From NCBI GenBank assembly GCA_018816605.1, contig JAHIVS010000398.1, positions 1-11,982 on the forward strand: a stretch of 11,982 nt of DNA, given 5' to 3'. A model generated the notes under the pieces. That model did not search any database and was not told the DNA's origin. It saw only the letters and a program-made list of their open reading frames with translations. A program made the position numbers and the translations under genes. Source of the DNA: Pseudomonadota bacterium (GTDB lineage Bacteria; Desulfobacterota; Desulfobacteria; Desulfobacterales; Desulfobacteraceae). Position 1 is the stretch's first letter; each line of letters starts with the position of its first letter. This document shows, in pieces, positions 5,588 through 11,982 of this stretch.

Positions 5588-5611
5588 CATCCATAACGAC
5601 TGCCATATCTT
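5584..5611 (+). promoter_or_regulatory. sigma70-like promoter of the cold-shock gene, overlapping the rnhA stop
   Basis: A perfect TTGACA (5584-5589) contains the TGA stop of the RNase H gene (5585-5587). After 16 bases comes TATCTT (5606-5611, four of six), followed by AATA. Transcription would start near 5618, leaving a leader of about 133 bases before the cold-shock ATG. Confidence 0.5.
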
Positions 5612-5617
5612 AATACA

Positions 5618-5750
5618 AGTCAGTGCAATCCCAAAAGGTGAAGCGCTCAGATTTCATCCCCAAAGGAGTATATCCCCGAAAAACAAAAATCGGCATACCC
5701 CCAAAGTTAGAAATACTTACTTATTTTTTTTATTACAGGAGAACGCCAGT
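5618..5750 (+). other. long 5' untranslated leader of the cold-shock gene
   Basis: About 133 bases separate the predicted transcription start from the ATG at 5751, similar in scale to the long leader of E. coli cspA. It contains an AAAGGAG at 5664-5670 that is not followed by a start codon, and a T-run just before the true ribosome-binding site. No clear cold-box sequence or strong hairpin was seen. The frame of the cold-shock gene is open through this leader, but I do not believe that part is translated. Confidence 0.4.
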
Positions 5751-5954
5751 ATGGCTAATGGTACAGTAAAATGGTTTAACGACTCAAAAGGTTTTGGATT
5801 TATCGAACAGGAAAACGGCGGGAAAGATGTATTTGTGCATCACTCAGCTATCAATTCAACCGGATTTAAATCCCTGAATGAAGGGGACCGTGTTTCCTTT
5901 GATATTGAAGACGGGCAGAAAGGTCCTGCCGCAGCGAATGTAAGCGTGATTTAG
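5751..5954 (+). CDS. cold-shock domain protein (CspA family)
   Basis: This 67-aa protein is a single cold-shock domain that binds single-stranded RNA or DNA and melts RNA structure. It reads [20 protein letters not shown], containing RNP1 (KGFGFIE), then RNP2 (VFVHHSAI), and ends in the usual [10 protein letters not shown]. Length and all aromatic binding residues fit the family. The start at 5751 is set by AGGAGA at 5737-5742, 8 bases upstream, and by homology; the open frame before it is leader. The gene has its own promoter (5584-5611) and a strong terminator (6006-6043). Whether it is cold-induced or constitutive cannot be told from the coding sequence; the long leader leans towards RNA-level control. 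Confidence 0.95.
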   Translation: MANGTVKWFNDSKGFGFIEQENGGKDVFVHHSAINSTGFKSLNEGDRVSFDIEDGQKGPAAANVSVI

Positions 5955-5970
5955 TCGGCCGTTTTATTTG

Positions 5971-5996
5971 CAAAACAAAAGGTCCTTCCATGACCT
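5971..5996 (-). terminator. candidate terminator of the efflux operon
   Basis: On the minus strand a 5-bp stem AGGTC/GACCT (plus 5980-5984 and 5992-5996, 7-base loop) is followed by TTTGTTTTG (plus 5971-5979). It lies about 46 bases beyond the RND stop codon. The short stem makes it a moderate candidate. Confidence 0.4.
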
Positions 5997-6005
5997 GACA
6001 ATATC

Positions 6006-6043
6006 CCCCCCTGGACACGATTGTGCTCAGGGGGGTTTTTTTT
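6006..6043 (+). terminator. rho-independent terminator of the cold-shock gene
   Basis: An 8-bp stem, CCCCCCTG (6006-6013) with CAGGGGGG (6028-6035), is followed directly by eight T (6036-6043). The inner CAC/GTG can extend pairing. The T-run overlaps the stop codon of the convergent RND gene (6042-6044), so the two transcription units abut with no spare sequence. Confidence 0.88.
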
Positions 6044-9000
6044 ATCCGTCCACCGGATCCTTATCCTCTTCGGCAAAAAATGTTTTGATATCCTCCAGAA
6101 TCATATACAGACAGGGCACCATCCCAAGGGTGATGAAGGTGGCAAACAATATTCCAAACCCAAGGGAAATGGCCATGGGAATCAAAAACTTTGCCTGCCT
6201 TGAGGTTTCCAGTATAATGGGGGCAAGCCCACCGCAGGTGGTCAAGGTGGTCAGCAGAATCGGCCGGAATCTCTGAATACCGGCTGAATGAACCGCATAC
6301 AGCGGGTCAATGCCTTCCCGGCACCGCCGGTTGGCAAAATCAATGAGCACCAGGGAATCGTTCACCACCACCCCGGACATGGCCACAAGCCCCAACAGAC
6401 TCATGACCGATAGGGAGTATCCCATGATAATGTGCCCTGCTATCGCACCGATCATGCCAAAGGGAATACAGAACATAATAATAATGGGTTGAAAGTAACT
6501 TTTAAAGGGGATTGCCAGGAGGGCAAAAATACAGAACAATGCCAATCCAAGACCTTTTATGAGAGCGGCTATGCTGTCCCTGATATCGGCCTGGCGCCCC
6601 TTGAAACTATAGGAAAGCCCAGGGTAGCGGGTCAGAAGATCCGGCAGGATATCTCTTTTCATATCCTTTACAATATTTTCTGCCTGGGACTGGGGCCGGA
6701 CATTGGCGGTGACCTGTATCTCCCGTTTGCCATTGGTTCTTTTGATGGCTGTATAGGCTCTTCCGGTAATTGTTTCCACGGCGTTTCTCAGCAGAATCTC
6801 ACCGCCGGGTGCCCGGAGGATCAATTCTTCAAAACTGGCTTCTGACATGCGTTCTTTTTCCGACAGCCTCACCTTGACCGTGACCTCACTTCTTCCCCGC
6901 TGATTTTTTACGGCAGACACGCCCTGGAAACTATGGCGGATCTGATTGGCCACTTCCCTGGAGGTCAGGCCCAGCCGCTCTCCGGCCGGGGTCAGGGTAA
7001 TGTCAAATTGCTTCTTTCCCTTGGCAGACCCGTCGTCAATATCATGGACAATGGGGTATCCGGCAAGGCTTTGCCCAAGGTCATACCCTGCCCTGTCCAG
7101 GATATTTTTGTTTCTATGGCTTAAGCTCACCGTCAGATTTTTTCCCGACCCAGGCCCTCCCCGGTCAGCCTCAAAGGTAATGGTTTCAAGCCCTGGAATC
7201 GTCCCGTTCTTTTCCCGCCAGGCCTCGGTGACCGCCGTTGTGTTCAAGGGACGGACGGTGGGGTCCGTCAAATAAATCCTCACCTGGACCTGGTTATTGT
7301 TGACCTCTGAAAAAATACCTGTGGAAAGAAGCTGTTTCCCGTTTTCTTCAACTGTTTTACGGGCGCTTTCCACCAGGTGGCGTTCAACCCTGCGCAAAGT
7401 TTGCGTCGGAGTTCCATAGGGCAGTGTCGCTTCACAGAAGGCATAATCAGACTCTACCTTGGGAAACATTTCCATGCCCATGCGCCCGGAAGACACATAT
7501 CCGGCAGAGGCCAAAAGCAATGCCGTGCCGAGGGCTATAACCGAATACCTGTATTCGAGTACCCGGAACAAGAACCCGCCATAATATCGCTTAACCGATG
7601 TTTCAAAAAACTGACTGAATTTTTTCTGCCATTTTTCGATATGATTCAAAGGAAAAAACAAAGGGCGGCGGCTGTCATGGCTCAAATGGGCCGGCAGGAT
7701 AAAGAGGCTTTCAATCAAAGAAATAGCGAACACCGCAATAACAACAATGGGAATGGTTTTAAAAATTTTACCCAGAAACCCCGGGATAAACAATAAGGGG
7801 ATAAAGGCCACCATATTGGTAATCACGCTGAACACCACGGGCATGACAATGGTTTTGGTTCCCATGATGGTGGCCTGTACAAAGGACAGTCCCTGGCGTC
7901 TGAAAAAATAAACATTTTCTCCCACAACCACGGCGTCGTCCACGACGATCCCCAGGGTAACGATAAAGGCAAACATGCTCATCATGTTGATGGTGAAACT
8001 TGTCGGCGCCAGCAAGAGGAATGACCCCAGAAAAGAAATGGGGATCCCCAGGCTGACCCAGAATGCCAGGCGGATATCCAGAAAAAGCGCCAGGAAAAAA
8101 AAGACCAGCCCAAGCCCGAAATACGCATTGGAGATCAACAGATCGGCTCTTTGTTCAAATATCTTTGCCGAATCCCTTAAAACTTCCAGGCTGACCCCCT
8201 GGGGCAGAGAATCGTTGATCCGCTTGACAACAGCCTTGCCTGCCGCAGCAACCTGGGTAGGGGTCTGGTCCCCAACCCTGTACACTTCCAGAATAACAGA
8301 GCGTTTTCCGTTAAAGGAAGCCCAGTTGTCGGTCTCTTCGAATCCTTCAACAAGGGTTGCCATCTCTTCAAGCAGCACACTGGACCCGTCTTCCAGGCTG
8401 ATAATGGGAATCCTTGCGTACTGCCTGGCATAATCCTTACGGTCCTTTATCCGCAAAAGGATATCGCCCCCGGCCGTTTTAATGCTGCCGCCGCCAAGCT
8501 CAACCGAGGCTCTGGAAATGGCAAGCCCCACATCCTGGAGGGTCATATTGTAGCGCCTCAGGGTCTGCTGTGAAATTTCAACCTGGATTTCCCGGTCCCT
8601 GACCCCTTGAAATTCCACCTGGGCAATCCCCTTGTCCAGGAGCAGCTCATCTCTTATCTGGTCTGCCAAAGCCCGAATGGTGGTTTCCGATGCATCCCCG
8701 TAAAGGACGATACTCAGGACTTCCCGTTTTCTGGCCGCAATGGTTATCTGGGGGTCTTCGGCCTCATCCGGGAGGGTGTCAATGCGGTCCACCTCACTTT
8801 TAACCTCCTGCCACAAACGATTGATATCGGTTCCCTCAAGGGCTTCTATGGTGATGGACGCCGATCCCTCATTGGCACTGGCAATAATTTCATCAATGCC
8901 TTCCAGATCCTGAACCGCCTCCTCTATGGCGAGGATGATCCCGTTTTCCACCTCTTCGGGGCTTGCTCCGGGATAGGCAACCGTTATATTGACCATGTCC

Positions 9001-9155
9001 AGGCTGAATTCAGGAAACACCTCCTGCTTGATGTTAAACCCCATCATCAGTCCGCCGATGAGCAGCACGGCCATGAGCAGGTTGGCAGCAACGGAATTGC
9101 CGGCCATCCAGGCAACAGGCCCTTTTATCCCCTGGGACTCCTGGGCGTGTATCAT
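6042..9155 (-). CDS. RND efflux transporter, inner-membrane pump (AcrB/HAE1-like)
   Basis: At 1037 aa this is full length for a proton-driven RND pump trimer of the inner membrane. It starts with the usual first helix (MAGNSVAANLLMAVLLIGGL) and a periplasmic porter region opening VFPEFSLDMVNITVAYPGAS. A second internal repeat begins near residue 540. Helix 4 keeps the proton-relay pair D406-D407 (GIVVDDAVVVGENVY). In helix 10, where AcrB has Lys940, this protein has N932-D933 (GVVVNDSLVLIDFAN), as in a large less-studied branch of multidrug-type RND pumps. The ATG overlaps the TGA of the membrane fusion gene (ATGA, 9152-9155), so translation is coupled. Its partners precede it in the same operon. 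Hydrophobic multidrug substrates are likelier than metals: the metal-pump motifs of CusA/CzcA are not seen. The exact substrate cannot be read. Confidence 0.95.
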   Translation of the reverse strand: MIHAQESQGIKGPVAWMAGNSVAANLLMAVLLIGGLMMGFNIKQEVFPEFSLDMVNITVAYPGASPEEVENGIILAIEEAVQDLEGIDEIIASANEGSASITIEALEGTDINRLWQEVKSEVDRIDTLPDEAEDPQITIAARKREVLSIVLYGDASETTIRALADQIRDELLLDKGIAQVEFQGVRDREIQVEISQQTLRRYNMTLQDVGLAISRASVELGGGSIKTAGGDILLRIKDRKDYARQYARIPIISLEDGSSVLLEEMATLVEGFEETDNWASFNGKRSVILEVYRVGDQTPTQVAAAGKAVVKRINDSLPQGVSLEVLRDSAKIFEQRADLLISNAYFGLGLVFFFLALFLDIRLAFWVSLGIPISFLGSFLLLAPTSFTINMMSMFAFIVTLGIVVDDAVVVGENVYFFRRQGLSFVQATIMGTKTIVMPVVFSVITNMVAFIPLLFIPGFLGKIFKTIPIVVIAVFAISLIESLFILPAHLSHDSRRPLFFPLNHIEKWQKKFSQFFETSVKRYYGGFLFRVLEYRYSVIALGTALLLASAGYVSSGRMGMEMFPKVESDYAFCEATLPYGTPTQTLRRVERHLVESARKTVEENGKQLLSTGIFSEVNNNQVQVRIYLTDPTVRPLNTTAVTEAWREKNGTIPGLETITFEADRGGPGSGKNLTVSLSHRNKNILDRAGYDLGQSLAGYPIVHDIDDGSAKGKKQFDITLTPAGERLGLTSREVANQIRHSFQGVSAVKNQRGRSEVTVKVRLSEKERMSEASFEELILRAPGGEILLRNAVETITGRAYTAIKRTNGKREIQVTANVRPQSQAENIVKDMKRDILPDLLTRYPGLSYSFKGRQADIRDSIAALIKGLGLALFCIFALLAIPFKSYFQPIIIMFCIPFGMIGAIAGHIIMGYSLSVMSLLGLVAMSGVVVNDSLVLIDFANRRCREGIDPLYAVHSAGIQRFRPILLTTLTTCGGLAPIILETSRQAKFLIPMAISLGFGILFATFITLGMVPCLYMILEDIKTFFAEEDKDPVDG

Positions 9156-10336
9156 TGGCGGGCTCCGGATTCCCGCTGCAGGGCCATCCCCTTTACAGGG
9201 GCCGGCAGGTCTGAGGTGACCACCTCATCTCCCGGGCTGATGCCGGATTCGATAAAAACCCGGTCTTTTTCCTTCCAGGCAAGGCTTACCGTTTTGATCT
9301 CAAGGATCCCCGACCGATACACCCAAACACTGCTTTCGTCCCTGAGAACGGATCTGGGAATGGAAAAGACATTTTCAAGAAGACGGCCCATGATCCGGAC
9401 ATCCACATAGTCGTCCAGCAGCAATTGGGGACCTTTGTCCCGGCCCGTTAATCCCAGTGGATCCGATACGCGGATGATCACACCGGCCATCCGGCTTTTG
9501 CTGGTTATTTTTCCGGTTGTCCGTACCAGCCGCCCCTGCCAGGATGCTTCCGAATACTGGGAATGGATAATGGCCTGGCTACCGGTGTTCTCATTGGCGC
9601 TCAGGGACGTCAACTGGTCCGGCGGCACCAGGGCGTCAACCCTAAACCCATCCACATCCACCAGGGTGGCAATCTCCCCCTGGGTTGTCACCAGGGATCC
9701 GAAATCCACTTTTTTTTCAAGGACAAGGGCATTAAAGGGAACCATAATTTTTGTTCGGGACAAATTCAGAGTTGCTTTTTCAAGGTCGGCCCTGGCATTT
9801 TTCACCCCGGCTTTTGCCTGGGCAAGCTGGGGCTTGCGCAGGGCAAGGTCTGTTCCCGTCATCTCTCCCGTTGACACCTGATTGACCAGTTTGAGTTCCT
9901 CTTTTGCTATCAGCTGGCTGCCCTGTTCAATGGCAAGATCTGACAAGGCTTTATCAAGGGCACTTTGGGCCTTTTGAACCTCAATTTTATAATCTGAATC
10001 CTCCAGCAGAAGAAGTGTTTCTCCTTTTTTAATGACACCGCCCTGGACAAAATTTTCAGAAACAAAGCGCACTTCCCCTGAAACCTTGGCTTTCAGCACA
10101 ATTTGTCTGTCCGGCACAACGGTGCCCATGGCATTGACATAGGTTTGAAACCTTCCCGGCACAAGGGCAATGGTTTCCACGAAAGCCGCCTGTTTTTCAA
10201 GCGGCTTTCGTTTCATTTTCACTTCCTGGGTTTTGAAATAGTTAAACCCCATAACGCCTGCCAGCACCAGGCAAACAGGCAAGCCGATGCGGATCAGCCG
10301 CCTGACCATTGAACCCTTTTTTGGGGGGATACTCAT
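9152..10336 (-). CDS. RND efflux membrane fusion protein (HlyD/AcrA family)
   Basis: This 394-aa periplasmic adaptor links pump and outer-membrane channel. One N-terminal membrane segment (IRIGLPVCLVLAGVMGF) anchors it; there is no lipobox. Order of domains: beta-barrel/lipoyl half (VLKAKVSGEVRFVSENFVQGGVIKKG), a helical hairpin (about 110-190, AQSALDKALSDLAIEQ then AKAGVKNARADLEKA), the second lipoyl half (RTKIMVPFNALVLEKKVDFG), beta-barrel, and the membrane-proximal domain (FSIPRSVLRDESSVWVYRSG). The start at 10336 has GGAG 8 bases upstream; a GTG at 10345 would add three residues but would destroy that ribosome-binding site. It begins 18 bases after the outer-membrane factor stop and overlaps the pump start by four bases. 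This is the middle gene of a complete tripartite operon. Confidence 0.93.
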   Translation of the reverse strand: MSIPPKKGSMVRRLIRIGLPVCLVLAGVMGFNYFKTQEVKMKRKPLEKQAAFVETIALVPGRFQTYVNAMGTVVPDRQIVLKAKVSGEVRFVSENFVQGGVIKKGETLLLLEDSDYKIEVQKAQSALDKALSDLAIEQGSQLIAKEELKLVNQVSTGEMTGTDLALRKPQLAQAKAGVKNARADLEKATLNLSRTKIMVPFNALVLEKKVDFGSLVTTQGEIATLVDVDGFRVDALVPPDQLTSLSANENTGSQAIIHSQYSEASWQGRLVRTTGKITSKSRMAGVIIRVSDPLGLTGRDKGPQLLLDDYVDVRIMGRLLENVFSIPRSVLRDESSVWVYRSGILEIKTVSLAWKEKDRVFIESGISPGDEVVTSDLPAPVKGMALQRESGARQ

Positions 10337-10344
10337 TTTTGTCA

Positions 10345-10348
10345 CTCC
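10345..10348 (-). promoter_or_regulatory. Shine-Dalgarno deciding the membrane fusion protein start
   Basis: GGAG on the minus strand lies 8 bases before the ATG at 10336, within GGAGTGACAAAA. This favours that ATG over the GTG at 10345-10343, whose first base is part of the GGAG itself. Confidence 0.55.
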
Positions 10349-10354
10349 ACATCC

Positions 10355-11749
10355 TCAACCATTTGATTTTGTTGGTTTCCATCCAAGGGCCCTGAAAAGC
10401 CCGATCCGTTCCTTGATATGGGCTGCCCGCTCCCCCACCAATTGTCTTTCCAGCTTTTCAATACTGGTCCAGGCAATCAGATAGGACAGATAGCTGCTCT
10501 GGCCGTTCTGGTATTGCAATTGTGCATCCCTCAAGGTCAGCCGCACCACGGCAAGCTGTTCTTCAAGCAGTTTAATATAGGCCTCCTGCTTCTGAATACC
10601 CACCAGGCTGTTTTCAACCTCAAAAATTGCATTGGCCACGGTTTTGGCATAAAGATTTAATTGCTCCCGGGCCACAGCCGTCACCCTGTCCACCTCTGCC
10701 TGTCGAAATCCCCCATCAAAAACAGGGCCGGCAATACTGGCCCCAAGGGTAGCCACCCAGTTTTGAAACAGCAAATCAAGCTGTCCGCTTGAAAAAAGCG
10801 CTCCGGCCGTCAATGTAAAAGAGGGCAGCAGATCTGCTTTTGCCGCTGTCACCTCCCACCGGGAGGAGGACAGACGCATCCTGGCAGCCTGTATATCCGG
10901 CCGATTATCCAGAAGATTGGACGGAATGCCCACAAAAGGAAGCGGATCCGGTTCCGGAAGAACAACGCTTGCCACCTGAACCTGGGCAGCCGATGTTTTT
11001 CCACACAAAAATGCCAGCCTGTTCAGTAAAATCTGCTCTTGTTTTTCAAGGAGGGGAACCTGGGAACTTGCCTGGGCAAAGGCTTCCCTCTGCTGGGACA
11101 CATCCAGGGCACTGGCCTTACCATTGACAAACCGCAGTTTTTGAAGTTCCAGCAGGGTCTGATTGATACGGATCTGGCGGTCTAAAATTTTTTTTTCACT
11201 CCGGGCAGTAATGATATCAATCCAGGTTTCGGCGATCAATGCCCTTAATTCATGGGCGTAACCGTAATAGTCCTGTTCAGCGGCCCCAAGGCTCATTTCC
11301 TGGGCCTGCTCTCCCGCCTTTGCCTCCCCCCAGACATCCGGTGTGTAGGATCCGCTCAGGGCTCCATCCAGAGAATGGCTGCCCGCATATGAAGAACTGC
11401 TCTTGGAGCTTGGCTTGACACTCACCCCTTTTTTCTGCCCCCCGAAGGAAAACTTAAGATCCGGTAAAAAAGAGGCCTGTTCTTTGGCGACCCTGGCTTT
11501 TGCCTGGGCTATTTTTTCTTTAAGGGTGTTTAAATCAAAATTATGGGTTATTGCCCCTTGGATCAATGCCATGAGTTCGTCGCTGCCAAAGGAGTGCCAC
11601 CAGGAATCCGAGCGGCTGCTCTGTGTTTGTTCAATGGAGAAACGTCCGGGAAGGGTCAACGGGAGAGCGGCTTCGGGTTCCGGGACCACTGCTTTACAGG
11701 CAGAAAACAGCACCAGGCAAACCAGCAGAACAAAAATAAAAGATCGCAT
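10355..11749 (-). CDS. outer-membrane efflux channel lipoprotein (TolC/OprM/NodT family)
   Basis: This 464-aa protein is the outer-membrane exit duct of the efflux system. It has a lipoprotein signal peptide ending LFSAC with C18 as the lipidated cysteine, as in OprM/NodT-type channels. The first family repeat opens with SDSWWHSFGSDELMALIQGA, followed by the alpha-barrel helices (LNTLKEKIAQAKARVAKEQ). The internal repeat carries the family signatures GIPSNLLDNRPDIQAARMRL and GPVFDGGFRQAEVDRV, ending LARRTL-type helices (LEEQLAVVRLTLRDAQLQYQNGQSSYL). A Ser-rich stretch (about residues 112-126, SSKSSSSYAGSHS) precedes the expected SYTPDVWG. The ATG at 11749 is preferred over the adjoining GTG at 11752. 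It is the first firm gene of the operon and may be coupled to a small upstream ORF by TGATG. Confidence 0.94.
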   Translation of the reverse strand: MRSFIFVLLVCLVLFSACKAVVPEPEAALPLTLPGRFSIEQTQSSRSDSWWHSFGSDELMALIQGAITHNFDLNTLKEKIAQAKARVAKEQASFLPDLKFSFGGQKKGVSVKPSSKSSSSYAGSHSLDGALSGSYTPDVWGEAKAGEQAQEMSLGAAEQDYYGYAHELRALIAETWIDIITARSEKKILDRQIRINQTLLELQKLRFVNGKASALDVSQQREAFAQASSQVPLLEKQEQILLNRLAFLCGKTSAAQVQVASVVLPEPDPLPFVGIPSNLLDNRPDIQAARMRLSSSRWEVTAAKADLLPSFTLTAGALFSSGQLDLLFQNWVATLGASIAGPVFDGGFRQAEVDRVTAVAREQLNLYAKTVANAIFEVENSLVGIQKQEAYIKLLEEQLAVVRLTLRDAQLQYQNGQSSYLSYLIAWTSIEKLERQLVGERAAHIKERIGLFRALGWKPTKSNG

Positions 11750-11901
11750 CACTTCGGTTTTCCCCCAGGTTCAAATAGGTCAGAATAACACTTATGCCAA
11801 GATCTATACAGCAAAGGGCGTGCCATATCAATCTGTGTTTTTCTAAGGGCCTGAACTTTTATCTGTTTTTCCATGGAACGTACAAAGCCCAAAGGCCCCA
11901 T
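11749..11901 (-). CDS. possible 50-aa small ORF coupled to the outer-membrane factor gene
   Basis: On the minus strand a frame opens with ATG at 11901 (MGPLGFVRSMEKQIKVQALR) and runs to a TGA whose last base is the first base of the outer-membrane factor ATG (TGATG at 11751-11747). The product would be small and basic, with no signal peptide or membrane segment, ending SDLFEPGGKPK. I recognise no family. The overlap arrangement is typical of translationally coupled genes, and the outer-membrane factor itself has only a poor ribosome-binding site, which would fit. Against it: the Shine-Dalgarno for 11901 is weak (CCAGG 9 bases upstream), the frame is short enough to be open by chance, and 11848 offers an alternative ATG. 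A TATAAA at 11920-11925 could be a -10 box but has no convincing -35. Confidence 0.3.
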   Translation of the reverse strand: MGPLGFVRSMEKQIKVQALRKTQIDMARPLLYRSWHKCYSDLFEPGGKPK

Positions 11902-11982
11902 GAACACAGGCCTGGATGTTTTATACCCGATATTAACAACCCGGTGGATACAAAGGACCCAGGTGCTTTTCTAAATGGATAC

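Noticed and set aside
5574..5750. Open frame extending the cold-shock protein by 59 residues
   Set aside because: The extension covers the promoter and leader and resembles no protein; the true start at 5751 has AGGAGA and matches the family.
7377..7796. Long plus-strand open frames opposite the RND pump (also 7975-8433 and 8607-9410)
   Set aside because: The opposite strand encodes a full-length, clearly recognised RND protein; the antisense translations show no recognisable motif.
11403..11846. 147-codon plus-strand frame opposite the outer-membrane factor gene
   Set aside because: Antisense to a clear gene, with no ribosome-binding site and no protein-like pattern.
11933..11982. Possible C-terminus of another minus-strand gene (frame ending GPLYPPGC and stop at 11933)
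   Set aside because: Only about 15 codons are visible, too few to tell from chance.
1..11982. CRISPR arrays, insertion sequences, tRNA or rRNA genes, defence islands
   Set aside because: No regular spaced repeats, transposase motifs, terminal inverted repeats or structural RNA signatures were seen on either strand.

Overview
The window looks like chromosomal DNA of a Gram-negative bacterium. It holds a tripartite RND efflux operon, two outer-membrane-type lipoprotein signals, and the start of an ABC ATPase of the phospholipid-trafficking (MlaF-like) type. The protein flavour (GAF-SpoIIE phosphatase beside an RsbW-like kinase, a viroplasmin-RNase H fusion, sigma70-like promoters, moderate GC) resembles Desulfobacterota such as Desulfobacteraceae. 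That placement is an impression from the proteins, not something proven here. I see no phage, transposon, CRISPR, tRNA or rRNA signal, and nothing that clearly amounts to an undescribed system.

Layout, left to right. (1) 1-220, minus: N-terminus of an MlaF-like ATPase, cut by the window edge, with its own promoter. (2) 369-2143, plus: a two-gene signalling operon, GAF-SpoIIE/PP2C phosphatase then RsbW-like HATPase kinase. (3) 2276-2830, minus: an unrecognised 184-aa protein. (4) 2831-3296: a 466-bp non-coding gap with inverted and direct repeats. (5) 3297-4133, plus: an exported, lipid-anchored beta carbonic anhydrase ending at a strong terminator. (6) 4210-4680, minus, and 4802-5587, plus: a divergent pair, a YbaK/EbsC aminoacyl-tRNA deacylase and a viroplasmin-RNase HI fusion. 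(7) 5751-5954, plus: a cold-shock protein whose -35 box overlaps the RNase H stop codon. (8) 6042-11749, minus: an efflux operon transcribed in the order outer-membrane factor, membrane fusion protein, RND pump, perhaps led by a 50-codon ORF coupled to the first gene.

How the genes work together. The phosphatase and kinase are the two enzymatic halves of a partner-switching circuit, but no STAS antagonist is present here. The three efflux genes should form one envelope-spanning pump and are tightly coupled (an ATGA overlap between fusion protein and pump). No local regulator of the pump is seen. The remaining genes are single-gene housekeeping or stress functions with their own promoters.

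The most useful sequence-level observation concerns transcription starts. For both the RNase H fusion and the GAF-SpoIIE gene, a good sigma70-like promoter lies so close to the ATG that the mRNA would be leaderless or nearly so. This also rules out the longer upstream starts of those two frames.
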